Assembly: GCF_014384995.1 (NCBI RefSeq)
Contig: NZ_JACRSY010000017.1
Coordinates: 1-64,000, forward strand
Length of the DNA: 64,000 nucleotides
DNA from: Zhenhengia yiwuensis
Lineage (GTDB): Bacteria > Bacillota > Clostridia > Lachnospirales > Cellulosilyticaceae
Direction of reading: 5' to 3'
Shown one piece after another: positions 19,657-28,921 of this stretch. Numbering within the stretch: the first letter of the stretch is position 1; every line of letters starts with the position of its first letter. The notes under the pieces are model-generated. The model did not search any database, was not told the origin of the DNA, and was given only the letters and a program-made list of their open reading frames with translations. A program made the translations under genes and the position numbers.

Positions 19657-19685
19657 TTGACTTTTTTGTTTTTTATATTTATTAT
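19657..19685 (+). promoter_or_regulatory. Promoter of candidate small RNA
   Basis: TTGACT (19657-19662), a 17-base spacer and TATTAT (19680-19685) match a vegetative promoter, placing a transcript start near 19692. Confidence 0.6.
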
Positions 19686-19690
19686 ATATT

Positions 19691-19803
19691 CATAAATATT
19701 ACTTGTCCGTTGCGGTAATATTTATGAAGGAGCCCTACAACTCCCCTAAATTTATAGGCTTCTTTGGCTTAAGAAGTAGATTCCCTAGTCTACTTCTTTT
19801 TTC
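19691..19803 (+). ncRNA. Candidate stand-alone small RNA, about 110 nt
   Basis: The transcript would open with a 12-bp hairpin (CATAAATATTAC at 19691-19702 with GTAATATTTATG at 19715-19726, loop TTGTCCGTTGCG). It passes through an AGGAG/CTCCC segment and ends in a perfect 10-bp terminator (19771-19798) with a T-run. A 27-codon frame starts at the ATG at 19724, but it has no ribosome site and runs through the terminator, so an RNA is more likely than a peptide. I could not match it to a riboswitch or RNA class that I know. Confidence 0.55.
19771..19798 (+). terminator. Terminator of candidate small RNA
   Basis: AAGAAGTAGA (19771-19780) pairs exactly with TCTACTTCTT (19789-19798), loop TTCCCTAG, with T residues following. 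Confidence 0.85.
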
Positions 19804-19990
19804 ATGAAAAAAAGAAGGCTAGAACCGAAGTCCTAGTCCAAAAGATATTTTTATTGACTTGTTAAATAACTATTTGTTCCATACAAGACTGTATTTACAA
19901 TGAGTCTAATAAATCCTAAGGTGCTTATTTCGCATTATGTTTGCTCATTTTGTACCATACTTAATTTGAGATAGAGTTACATAGAAATCA

Positions 19991-20902
19991 TTATATCTTT
20001 GTATCTAAAAAATCGATAATTGCTTTCGTATAGGCTTGGGGTTCTTGAATCCATGATAAATGTGCACTATTTTGAAATTCGACAATATATCCGTTGTGTG
20101 AATACTTACAAAAGTAATCCTGTTGGTCTTTACCACAAGTTAAGTCATATTTTCCAACTAACAATAATGACGGTACCTTTATATCTTTTAAATTTGGAAG
20201 ATAGTTCTTATAGAAATCTCCCTGTTCCATAAGTTTTTGTGTATGTACTACAAACTTCCCCAAATTAGTGGCATCAGTATTGATTTGAGGTATATATTTC
20301 ATGTTATATTGTTGGTAGTCATGCGGATCAATTACATGACTATATATTCTTATCCCCTCATCTTCTTGCATCATTCTCGATAACATTATTGCTTTATCAA
20401 ATGCATCTTTACTGGTAATTTCTTCATTTAGGATGTCATTACAAATATTCACGCCCTTTTCGCACCCAACCTTTTCAAAATACGGTAATAGAAAAGATGC
20501 AACTGTTTTAGATGTAAGAGCTATATTCCATGTAGGACAGTCATAAATTACAGAATCCACATGCTTAGAATACGTATGAACATAGTGAGAGGCAAGCATT
20601 CCTCCATATGAATGTCCTAGCACTGTCCATGAATTAATCCCTAATTTTTTCCTCATTTTTTCAATCAATTGAGCATGGTCTTTAACTCCAAACACTTGAT
20701 TTTCTGGGATAGCATCTGACCTTAAAACCCCATATTGGTCAAAACTAATAACATGATAGTTCTCCCCTAGAACTTTAGCTTGGTGTGTATAACTAAGACA
20801 GCTCTCACCAGGTCCACCATGAAAATAAACTATTGTATTCTTATTATGTTTGCCGTATTCTTCATAATAAATATTTTTTTCATCTATTTTAACGAATGGC
20901 AT
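19991..20902 (-). CDS. Alpha/beta hydrolase, proline iminopeptidase-like (S33)
   Basis: A soluble alpha/beta-fold hydrolase. It shows the oxyanion motif HGGPGESC, the nucleophile elbow GHSYGG, the acid Asp in LLVGKYDLTCG and the His in NSAHLSW. HGGPG is the signature of S33 prolyl aminopeptidases, but other esterases share it, so the substrate is open. I start at 20902 (MPFVKIDEK) because GAGGTGG lies at a normal distance; the product has 303 residues. Confidence 0.82.
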   Translation of the reverse strand: MPFVKIDEKNIYYEEYGKHNKNTIVYFHGGPGESCLSYTHQAKVLGENYHVISFDQYGVLRSDAIPENQVFGVKDHAQLIEKMRKKLGINSWTVLGHSYGGMLASHYVHTYSKHVDSVIYDCPTWNIALTSKTVASFLLPYFEKVGCEKGVNICNDILNEEITSKDAFDKAIMLSRMMQEDEGIRIYSHVIDPHDYQQYNMKYIPQINTDATNLGKFVVHTQKLMEQGDFYKNYLPNLKDIKVPSLLLVGKYDLTCGKDQQDYFCKYSHNGYIVEFQNSAHLSWIQEPQAYTKAIIDFLDTKI

Positions 20903-21093
20903 TTGTCTTCCACCTCGCATACTAACAATAATTTCAGTCAAACACATCTATTTTTTTCTTACTCTAAATTTATCATATATTTCTAATTAAGTCAGTATTT
21001 TATCATAAAAAAATAAGCCTATCCTCTACATACTTATCCATCTTCTTCATTAAAGATGGTGCATTATTCATATTCCTCTTATCTAATTGCCAT

Positions 21094-21412
21094 GCTACTG
21101 GACTTATAATATTAGTTTCTACAAGAACTTCCAAAAGATCCTAAAACTAATCATGTGGAATTATTATCTCTCAAGGAAATTAAAACTCTATTACAACATT
21201 ATTCAACTGAAACTAATCTATTGCATAAAGCAGCTTTTTATTTAGCTATTGGTTGTGGACTTAGAAAGAGTGAGATGGGAGCTTTGACTATTGATGATAT
21301 TGACTTCGAAAATGGTATATTAACAAAAGAAGTTGCAACAAGTATTGATGCAACTTCTTTGAGGAATTATTTAATTAGAATTTGTCCACCTATTCTTTTA
21401 ATCCAATCTTAA
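21094..21412 (+). pseudogene. Remnant of a tyrosine recombinase (phage-type integrase)
   Basis: The segment reads ELPKDPKTNHVELLSLKEIKTLL then AIGCGLRKSEMGALTIDDIDF, a typical tyrosine recombinase core with the first catalytic Arg in GLRKSE. Upstream, GLI-like codons lie in another frame, which suggests a frameshift near 21125. The frame ends before the HxxR and Tyr motifs, so both ends are lost. It lies beside the accessory island at 21.6-25.1 kb and probably marks the island's old integrase. Confidence 0.75.
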
Positions 21413-21521
21413 GTCTATAAAACCATTGAAAATACTAGTTTTCTTTAACTAAATAAGCAATTGTTTCCACATGCCATTAGGTATAGGGGGTAATACTATA
21501 AAACAAAATAATAGTGATTGC

Positions 21522-21533
21522 ACCCCCGGGGGT
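21522..21533. repeat. GC palindrome ACCCCCGGGGGT
   Basis: A perfect 12-bp palindrome stands in very AT-rich DNA downstream of the membrane-protein gene at 21594. Its role is unknown. Confidence 0.4.
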
Positions 21534-21593
21534 ATATGCTTAAATTTTATAGAACAACCCTCTTCATAATCTAACAATTTAATTTTTGTAGTC

Positions 21594-23207
21594 TTAATTA
21601 TCTAATTGCTCGTTTTTATACATACTTCCTAATGCAAATATTGCAAATAATATCTCTAATACAATCATGGATGTGTTAAAAGATAATCCTATCCACCCCC
21701 ATGATATCTTAAATATTGGCAAACCTAGGCTAAATAACATAGCACACATCATTATTCTTCCAAATAGCTTTCTCAGATTACTCGCTTTTCTGTCGTTTTT
21801 AGGATAGCTCATTTCTAACATATATGCACTTATAAATAGTACTAGGATATCCCCTATCCAAAAGTATTTGCTACTTGTCCAAATTGGGGCATATTTATAT
21901 AGAACCATACCAAACTCAGCTATTAATGCCAGATAGGCTATATTTCTAACAAATCTAAATATCTTAAACTCTGTTCGAGTATTCATAAGTAGTAATAAAC
22001 TTATTGTAAATGTAAAATTAGCCACCAACAATGACTCACCGGATATACCAAACCCAATCACCATAAAGAATAATGCTATCACTGGTGCAAAAATGTTTCT
22101 TACTGCATCAAATATTCTATATTTATATAAACTCCTTGGCTTATCCTTTCTAACTGTCTTTTGTTGTATCGGCTTAGCTTTTAGGTTATATGATTCAATA
22201 TATTGTACCTGTGTATTAAATTTTTCTAATCCTTCAGATATAGTTAGATAAGTTTCTTCTGCTGCTTCTGAAATATCTCCATCTTCATCTAAAATAGGAG
22301 TATCAATTACTGCCTTTACTGCTCCAGCAAGTGAACGGGTTATGGCAAGTAACTTTTTTTCATCTTCACTAAACTTGTTGAAGTCTGCCCTTTTTGAAAT
22401 TATTCCTGCTTTCTTACGTGTTACACTGTCCAATAACATTGTGCACCTAGAAAACATCTCATTCAGTTCAAATAGTAATTCTTCAAACATCTCTGCTTTA
22501 TCTGAAATTCCTACACATATTAACTCTGCTACTCTCATTTTTTCGGCTGCAGCATCTGCTTGTGCATACATTGTCTGTGCTTTTTCAAGATTTTCATCTG
22601 CTTTGATACTTGAAGAAATACCCGTAAATAGTACAACCGGTGCTGCAATTGCCGCTAGTGGTGTCATAGCTGCTCCAAATGATAGAGCTGAACCTGCAAG
22701 TCCTGTTGCTATACCTACTTCTCCTGCCATCAGTGCTGCACCAGCTGTTCCTAACGTTCCTGTCACAACTGGTAATGATCCACTTGCAGCAAGGGCTATA
22801 ACTGCACCAGTAGCTGCACCAGCCGCACCACTTGAAAAAGTTGACTGATAGATATCAGACATCTCTTTTATCTGTAAACTCTCTTGCTCATCTATCATAA
22901 ATTTGGATAATTCATTTAACCCAGATGAATTTCTTATTTCTATATTTTTAACACGTTTAAAAGCTATTAAAAACTGATTCATTGATCCTTCTAAAACATC
23001 TTTCTTTGCATATCCTAAATCAAGCAGCGATGCTTCTGTTCGTTTTTGTGCTTGTTCTAGTGAATTCTTTGCATCATCATATAGTTTTCTTGCATCATTA
23101 GCAACTCGCTCTGCTTCTTCATTGGTTTCTTTTGCACTTAGATGTCCTCCTACTCCAATTATCCCTGCTGCTGCTGCTAATCCTCCCAGAATAAATGGTA
23201 CTGGCAT
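21594..23207 (-). CDS. Large coiled-coil/membrane protein of unknown function
   Basis: A 537-residue protein. It begins with a glycine-rich hydrophobic segment (FILGGLAAAAGIIGVGG), then a coiled coil rich in Glu and Ala (about 28-75). A long Ala/Gly zipper block follows (about 130-200, TGAVIALAAS through AAPVVLFTG). The C-terminal third has about five or six transmembrane helices. It sits 20 bp behind the HNH-motif gene in the same direction, and both carry glycine-zipper blocks, so they probably work together in the membrane. AAGGAGG precedes the ATG. I recognise no named family. Confidence 0.65.
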   Translation of the reverse strand: MPVPFILGGLAAAAGIIGVGGHLSAKETNEEAERVANDARKLYDDAKNSLEQAQKRTEASLLDLGYAKKDVLEGSMNQFLIAFKRVKNIEIRNSSGLNELSKFMIDEQESLQIKEMSDIYQSTFSSGAAGAATGAVIALAASGSLPVVTGTLGTAGAALMAGEVGIATGLAGSALSFGAAMTPLAAIAAPVVLFTGISSSIKADENLEKAQTMYAQADAAAEKMRVAELICVGISDKAEMFEELLFELNEMFSRCTMLLDSVTRKKAGIISKRADFNKFSEDEKKLLAITRSLAGAVKAVIDTPILDEDGDISEAAEETYLTISEGLEKFNTQVQYIESYNLKAKPIQQKTVRKDKPRSLYKYRIFDAVRNIFAPVIALFFMVIGFGISGESLLVANFTFTISLLLLMNTRTEFKIFRFVRNIAYLALIAEFGMVLYKYAPIWTSSKYFWIGDILVLFISAYMLEMSYPKNDRKASNLRKLFGRIMMCAMLFSLGLPIFKISWGWIGLSFNTSMIVLEILFAIFALGSMYKNEQLDN

Positions 23208-23227
23208 AATAATTCCTCCTTAATATT

Positions 23228-24658
23228 CTACAATATATCAACTGAATCATCAGCTAAATAGTCTTCAAATTCTTTTACTGTTTCATAATAAATATTTCCA
23301 CCTAATTTTCGGGTTATCTTATTTGTACCTGCTATAACAGCATCTGCATCTCCTGCGTGAAATGCGTTGTGAATCTCTGAAAGTGATTCTGAAAAACAAT
23401 TTTTATAATCAGCAAAATATTTCTCCATATAACCTTCAAGTTCATCTCTATATGCTCGTGCCTCCCTTGCAACTTGCTCACATTCAGCAGCTATTCTCAT
23501 ACGTTCCTCATGCTCTAGCTGCTTTGTTTTAAGTTTCATGATCAACTCATTATAATACTTACTTGTCATTGTTGAACCTACCAGAGCTCCTACTGCTGCC
23601 CCTACAACTGGAATAGGAATTAATGCTTGTCCTACTGCTGCTGAGTAACCAGCAGTAGCAACATTAAGTCCTTTATCTCCTAACTCAATTAGGCATTCTT
23701 GAGTCGATATCTCACCATTGCCATAGCGTCTTAATGTGTCACCAGTAACCATAACTGCTGTTATGATATTCCCTGGAACGTCTGATTTAGATAGTGCCTG
23801 TAAAAATTGAGATGAAGAAGATGATAAACTATGAGAGATTGTTGTTAATCCACCACCCATTAGATAACCGGTAGCTGCTGCTTTTCCTGTGTCGACAACT
23901 GTATCTTCTAGTGCCTCTTCTACACTTTTTTCTCCCTTTATTACAGATGTTATATTTCTTATTCCTGAGATAGTTACAGCCATTGTTCCTGTATTTTGAG
24001 CTGCGTTTCTTCCAGCTTGATGCCCTGTCTTAATTATATTCCCAATAGCAGTTTGCCTAACTTGTTTTTTTATTGTAGCTTGTGATTTTTTTCCAGTTTG
24101 GATGGCTTTTCTTTTTCCTTCTTCTGAAAGTGTTACTCCTGTTTTTTTGAGGTATTTATCATCTGTTACAAGTTCCTCATTGGTACGACTACGTTTAGCA
24201 TTATTATATTTTCGTGATACTACCTCTATATTTTCTCTGCTATTTGCAATATCTTTAATATCATCATTGCTTATCCAGGCATTTTTCTTATGATCTTTAA
24301 AAATTTTTTCAATTGGTGTTATATGATCACTCTCTGCAACATTTTTCAGGGCACTTTTTCCACCTTTTAATACCGCATCTGACTTGCGGAGATAAAGCTT
24401 ATCCCCAGTATATGGGTCTATTACTGTTGTACCATCTTTAAATGCTTCCATTTTAGCTACTTGTTTTGCTTTCCCACTATCATATAAATTTCGATTTCCT
24501 GTATATTTTTCTGGTTTAGCAAATGTTTTTGATGCTTCATCTATTGATGTTTTAGCAGAATGCGTAGCCGTTATCCCTGTTGCTCCTTTTATCACACTTT
24601 TATCTTGTTCATCTCTTTCTGTGTCTTTTGATTTCTTTCTTTTAAAGAAATTAAACAT
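23228..24658 (-). CDS. HNH-like nuclease fused to a glycine-zipper domain
   Basis: I start at 24658 (MFNFFKRKK, GGGGG upstream), giving 476 residues. After a basic, disordered N-terminus, residues about 75-170 hold an HNH-like pattern: DPYTGDKL, DHITPIEKIFKD, then IANSRENIEVVSRKYNNAKRSR (Asp-His, then two Asn and Lys). The middle (about 200-370) is Gly/Ala-rich, ending in GAAVGALVGS, a likely glycine zipper. A charged helical C-terminus follows. It looks like a nuclease tied to a membrane-inserting module, as in toxins or defence proteins. That role is inferred. Confidence 0.6.
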   Translation of the reverse strand: MFNFFKRKKSKDTERDEQDKSVIKGATGITATHSAKTSIDEASKTFAKPEKYTGNRNLYDSGKAKQVAKMEAFKDGTTVIDPYTGDKLYLRKSDAVLKGGKSALKNVAESDHITPIEKIFKDHKKNAWISNDDIKDIANSRENIEVVSRKYNNAKRSRTNEELVTDDKYLKKTGVTLSEEGKRKAIQTGKKSQATIKKQVRQTAIGNIIKTGHQAGRNAAQNTGTMAVTISGIRNITSVIKGEKSVEEALEDTVVDTGKAAATGYLMGGGLTTISHSLSSSSSQFLQALSKSDVPGNIITAVMVTGDTLRRYGNGEISTQECLIELGDKGLNVATAGYSAAVGQALIPIPVVGAAVGALVGSTMTSKYYNELIMKLKTKQLEHEERMRIAAECEQVAREARAYRDELEGYMEKYFADYKNCFSESLSEIHNAFHAGDADAVIAGTNKITRKLGGNIYYETVKEFEDYLADDSVDIL

Positions 24659-24803
24659 ATAATCGTTCCCCCTTACTTTTAATTTACAAACTCTATCCAA
24701 TATTATTTTTATGTAATCTTACTATACTGAAGGCATTAATCTTGTTTCTGTATCATATAAAATATTAAAAATTAATAATGATAAGTCTATCCTGATTATT
24801 TCC

Positions 24804-25061
24804 TTATAGTGCTGATTTAAATTGTTCACAATATTTACGATTCATTTTATAATATTCTTCCTTTTCTATCTTACTTTTGAAAAGAATTGTGTATACTTTA
24901 TCTACATTACACATTGTAGGTCTAATTTCATATATATTACACAATCTCAGCTCATCATTAAAATACATACAAACTCCATCTCCTCTGTCTAATGTCGCAT
25001 AAACTGCTGATTGACCTACTTTCATACAACAACAACCACACTTGTCACATTTAAACACCAT
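24804..25061 (-). CDS. YkgJ-type cysteine cluster protein
   Basis: An 85-residue protein with CDKCGCCCMKVG near the N-terminus, then CMYFND, LCNIYEIRPTMC and a late Cys in KYCEQF. This spacing is the hallmark of the YkgJ family (putative Zn/Fe chelating CxxCxxCC proteins). It lies upstream of the two membrane proteins in the same direction, 145 bp ahead, and may belong with them. ATAGGAG precedes the ATG. The family's function is unknown. Confidence 0.75.
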   Translation of the reverse strand: MVFKCDKCGCCCMKVGQSAVYATLDRGDGVCMYFNDELRLCNIYEIRPTMCNVDKVYTILFKSKIEKEEYYKMNRKYCEQFKSAL

Positions 25062-25227
25062 TTACTCCTATCTATACTTAAATTATGAATTATATGCTAT
25101 ATTTCTACTTTTTTATCAAAATAAATTATACACAAATTTATTTTTTTGTCTATACTTATATTTAAATTTAAGTATATTATACTTTTTATACTTTTCACTT
25201 CTCTATGGCACTTTTATGATAAAAAAG

Positions 25228-25263
25228 GCATCTAGTAACTTCATTACAAAGCTACTAGATGCC
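25228..25263 (-). terminator. Terminator of recD2
   Basis: GGCATCTAGTA (25228-25238) pairs exactly with TACTAGATGCC (25253-25263), and on the minus strand TTTTTTATC follows. Confidence 0.9.
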
Positions 25264-25267
25264 TATA

Positions 25268-27415
25268 TTACATCTCTCTTATCATTTTCTGTATTCTCTC
25301 TGAAAGCTTGGTGTTCCTATCCTTCACATTATTATTCTTAACAGAAACATAGACTGCATTTCTATTTCCAACGAGCACAACAACCTTTTTAGCTCTTGTA
25401 ATCCCGGTGTATAGTAGATTACGCTGCAACATTATAAAATGACTAAAGCTGATCGGCATGATCACTATAGGATATTCGCTTCCCTGCGCTTTATGAATAG
25501 TCGTTGCATAGGCCAGTACAAGCTCATCTAACTCTAACACTTCATACTCAATTTCTCTATCATCAAAGTTCACCTTTAATGTCTTTTCTTCAGTATCTAT
25601 CGCTGTTATGAAACCTACATCACCATTGAATACCTCTTTATCATAGTTATTTCTTACCTGCATAACCTTATCATGCAATCTATATTCTGTCGTACCTCGC
25701 TTAAGGCATAGGGTATTTTTATTTAAAGCAGTTTGAAGAACTGTGTTGAGGTGAGCTGCACCTGTTTCAGTACGTTGCATAGGTGTCAGTACTTGAATAT
25801 CCCGTAGAGGATCTACCTTATAATAAGTCGGTAATCGCTTTGTACATAAGTTAACGATTGTATGGATTACCCCTTCATTGTCTTCTTGCTCCATAAAGAA
25901 GAAATTACTGTCTTTCCCACCTCTAAGGTCAGGTTTTTCTCCTTTATTAATTTTATGGGCATTAGTTATGATCCTGCTTCCCATTGCTTGCCTAAAGATA
26001 CGTTCCAACTTAATAGTAGGCACAACACCTGATGCAATGATATCCCTAAGTACATTACCAGCTCCAACAGAAGGTAACTGATCAATATCCCCTACAATGA
26101 CAAGAATCATATGATTAGGAATAGCCTTTAAGAGATTGTACATTAAGATAATATCAATCATAGAGGCCTCATCAAGAATCAGTACATCACCCTCAATAGG
26201 ATTTTCTTCATTCTTCTTATATCCTTCAGGTGGTTTACACTCTAGTAGTCTATGGATCGTCTTGGCTTCCATTCCTGTTGCTTCACTCATCCTTTTAGCT
26301 GCTCTACCTGTAGGTGCTGCAAGTACAACCTCCATCCCTGACTCCTTGAAGAGTGTGATGATTCCATGCGTTGTTGTTGTCTTTCCTGTACCTGGACCAC
26401 CTGTTAGTACCATCACTTTAGATTTTGAAGCTTGCCTAATCGCATTACGTTGAATGTCATCATAGGTCATGTTTTCTTTACCCTCTAATAATGAAATAAC
26501 CTGTTCACTATCTACCACCTGTTTTTCACGCCCACCAAACATAATCTCCTTGAGGCGCTTCGCTACACCTGCTTCACTAAAATAGAATGGTGGTAGATAC
26601 ACAACATCAGGTTCTTCTTTAATGAGTTCCTTCTCAATTACCAGGTGATCGATGCTCATAACAATCTTGGGTTCTTCTACTTCTAATATTTCAACACACT
26701 TAGTAACAAGTTGTTCATATGTTGCATAACAATGCCCCTCTTCTGAGAGCTCACTTAAAGTATAGAAGATACCTGCACGACAGCGTTTGAAGGAGTCTTT
26801 CTCTATACCTAGTTTAGCCGCAAGCCCATCTGCTGTTTTAAATCCAATACCATAGATGTCATCTGCCAGCTTATATGGATTTTCCTTTACGACCTCTATA
26901 CTCTTATCTCCATAGAACTTATAGATCCTACTCCCGAAAGATGTGGATACACCATTGGACTGTAAGAAGATCATAATATTCTTGATCTCTTTTTGATCTT
27001 GCCATGCCTTTTTAATCTTTTCTACTCGCTTCTTACCTATCCCCGGTACTTCGATAATACGATCTGGCGCTTCTTCAATAATATCCAGTGTCTGCTCTCC
27101 AAAGAGCTGTACAATCTTCTTAGCATAAACCGGACCAATGCCTTTGATTAAACCACTACCTAAATACTTCTCAATACCATATATACTGGCTGGTAGGGCT
27201 TCCTCCCACTCCTTAGCATCAAACTGTCTTCCATATTTGGGGTTACTAGACCAGAACCCTTTTATAGTAATAACTGAACCCACATTAACAGTTGCCATGC
27301 TTCCTACAACAGTTACAAGGTCCATGTATCCCTTACATTTTATCTTAATAACACTATATCCAGTTTCTTCATTAGCATAGGTAATTCGTTCTACTACACC
27401 TCTTAGTCTTTCCAT
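25268..27415 (-). CDS. recD2: ATP-dependent RecD2-type DNA helicase
   Basis: A 5'-3' SF1 helicase found without RecBC. The N-terminal region has helix-hairpin-helix repeats (IKGIGPVYAKKIV, VPGIGKKRVEKIK). The helicase core has Walker A TGGPGTGKTTTT near 335-345, Walker B LILDEASMID and a late LLYTGITRAKK motif. The 715 residues are near the usual length. Family members act in genome maintenance and replication-fork repair. It has its own terminator and probably marks the host side of the prophage's left junction. Confidence 0.92.
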   Translation of the reverse strand: MERLRGVVERITYANEETGYSVIKIKCKGYMDLVTVVGSMATVNVGSVITIKGFWSSNPKYGRQFDAKEWEEALPASIYGIEKYLGSGLIKGIGPVYAKKIVQLFGEQTLDIIEEAPDRIIEVPGIGKKRVEKIKKAWQDQKEIKNIMIFLQSNGVSTSFGSRIYKFYGDKSIEVVKENPYKLADDIYGIGFKTADGLAAKLGIEKDSFKRCRAGIFYTLSELSEEGHCYATYEQLVTKCVEILEVEEPKIVMSIDHLVIEKELIKEEPDVVYLPPFYFSEAGVAKRLKEIMFGGREKQVVDSEQVISLLEGKENMTYDDIQRNAIRQASKSKVMVLTGGPGTGKTTTTHGIITLFKESGMEVVLAAPTGRAAKRMSEATGMEAKTIHRLLECKPPEGYKKNEENPIEGDVLILDEASMIDIILMYNLLKAIPNHMILVIVGDIDQLPSVGAGNVLRDIIASGVVPTIKLERIFRQAMGSRIITNAHKINKGEKPDLRGGKDSNFFFMEQEDNEGVIHTIVNLCTKRLPTYYKVDPLRDIQVLTPMQRTETGAAHLNTVLQTALNKNTLCLKRGTTEYRLHDKVMQVRNNYDKEVFNGDVGFITAIDTEEKTLKVNFDDREIEYEVLELDELVLAYATTIHKAQGSEYPIVIMPISFSHFIMLQRNLLYTGITRAKKVVVLVGNRNAVYVSVKNNNVKDRNTKLSERIQKMIREM

Positions 27416-27483
27416 AACCGTTCATCCTCTTATGTACAATTTATAGTGACCTTAGTATACCACAAATTGTAGCAAATATAAAA

Positions 27484-27516
27484 AGAGCTAACCAAGGAAC
27501 TCCCCTAATCAGCTCT
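27484..27516 (-). terminator. Terminator of the recombinase pair
   Basis: On the minus strand AGAGCTGA and TTAGCTCT form an 8-bp stem (one G-T pair) followed by TTTTAT. The recombinase stop codon lies in the stem. Confidence 0.7.
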
Positions 27517-28921
27517 CCATCGCACACTCTAATTCTGTTCCATCCAAAAAATTTACTATGACCTTTCCTTTATCGATAACCATTACCTTATCCAGCACTT
27601 TAAACACCAATTCTTTATCTACCTCTTCAATCCTATCTGCTTCTGCTATTAATTCTATAAATTGCTTTAGCCTATATGCTTTGAGTACATCTACTTCTTG
27701 TAGTTCTTCTTTCCACTTCATTAAGCAAGTTTCTTTATTCTCTACCAGTGCATTAAAGGCATTTATAAATACTTCATTTAGCTTTTGTGCATAAATATGA
27801 CTATTAGTGCACCCTATCTTTCCTTTTTCTTGATACTTTGCCCCACACTGCCATAGTTTTATAGGCTTGCTATTAGAATGCCATGTTTTTCGATAATAGC
27901 CTCTTCCACACTCTCCACATATAATACGACCTGCAAAAGCTGTATCCTCTAACCCGTAATCATACTTCTGTAGCTTATGTTTTTCTACATACTGCTTCCT
28001 TCTTTCAATTTCTAGCTGCACTGCTTCCCACATTTCATGTTCTATAATAGCTGGATGACTTTCTTGCACATAGTATTGAGTGACTTTTCCTTCATCATTC
28101 TTGACTCTTTTTTTAGTTAGAAAGTCCACTGTATAAGTTTTCTGTAACAGTGCATCCCCTTTGTACTTCTCATTTCTAAGTATTTTGTCTATAGTACTTG
28201 CATACCATTTAGTGGTTCCTGTAACTCCTTTTACCCTATCACGTTCAAGTTCCTTTGCTATACGCGTTGGCCCTTTCCCATTAAGATACTCTGTATAGAT
28301 ACGTCTCACTATTTTTGCTTGTTGCTTATTGATAATGAGGTTTCCTTCTTCATCTTTGTCATAGCCTAAAAACTTCTTTTCATTAACAGTTACTCTACCT
28401 TGTTCAAATCTTCTTCGAACTCCCCATGTTGTATTTTCTGAAATCGAGCGACTTTCATCTTGTGCTAATGAACTAAGAATTGTTAATAGGACTTCCCCCT
28501 TAGAATCAAGTGTAAAAATATGTTCTTTTTCAAAGAATATCTCAACTTCTATCTCTTTAAGCTCTCTTACATATTGGAGACAGTCCAAGGTGTTCCTAGC
28601 AAACCGGCTTATTGACTTAGTGATAATTAAGTCGATTTTCCCATTCTTGCAATCTTGTATCATCTTGTTGAATTGCTCACGCTTTTTAGTATTTGTTCCC
28701 GATATACCTTCATCGGCATAAACTCCTGCAAATTCATAGGCCCTATTGCTCTTGATATGTTCCGTATAGAATTGTACTTGATTTTGATAACTTGACAGCT
28801 GTCCATCTTCATCTGTTGATACCCTACAATATGCAGCTACTCTTTTTTTAGGAATCTCTATTGTATTCCCTTCAGTTGCTATCGTCTGCCTTGCTGGTAT
28901 ACAGGTAACGCTTCTCGCCAT
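27509..28921 (-). CDS. Large serine recombinase (prophage integrase), second of a pair
   Basis: A site-specific recombinase of the large serine type. The resolvase domain begins at RVAAYCRVSTDEDG with the catalytic Ser at residue 35, and SISRFARNTLD supplies the conserved Arg residues. The recombinase domain follows (KKFLGYDKDEEGNL, GKGPTRIAKELE). A zinc ribbon (CGECGRGYY...WQCGAKY) and a charged C-terminus complete it. The 470 residues are normal. Its start overlaps the upstream recombinase gene by 50 bp in another frame. It is probably involved in prophage integration or excision. Confidence 0.9.
   Translation of the reverse strand: MARSVTCIPARQTIATEGNTIEIPKKRVAAYCRVSTDEDGQLSSYQNQVQFYTEHIKSNRAYEFAGVYADEGISGTNTKKREQFNKMIQDCKNGKIDLIITKSISRFARNTLDCLQYVRELKEIEVEIFFEKEHIFTLDSKGEVLLTILSSLAQDESRSISENTTWGVRRRFEQGRVTVNEKKFLGYDKDEEGNLIINKQQAKIVRRIYTEYLNGKGPTRIAKELERDRVKGVTGTTKWYASTIDKILRNEKYKGDALLQKTYTVDFLTKKRVKNDEGKVTQYYVQESHPAIIEHEMWEAVQLEIERRKQYVEKHKLQKYDYGLEDTAFAGRIICGECGRGYYRKTWHSNSKPIKLWQCGAKYQEKGKIGCTNSHIYAQKLNEVFINAFNALVENKETCLMKWKEELQEVDVLKAYRLKQFIELIAEADRIEEVDKELVFKVLDKVMVIDKGKVIVNFLDGTELECAMES

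Larger units (their letters stand above)
18971..19990. other. 1-kb intergenic region with a likely small RNA
   Basis: No protein gene is supported here. The stretch 19090-19260 has an open minus-strand frame of about 54 codons (ending EPIGLKEER) without a start or ribosome site; it may be a gene remnant. The part from 19657 to 19803 has a promoter, an internal hairpin and a terminator and is listed separately. Confidence 0.6.

Noticed and set aside
19724..19807. 27-codon frame inside the small RNA candidate
   Set aside because: No ribosome site, start inside a hairpin, and it passes through the terminator.
22342..22848. 168-codon plus-strand frame
   Set aside because: It lies opposite the Ala/Gly-rich block of the membrane protein at 21594-23207; codon bias of that block explains the open frame.
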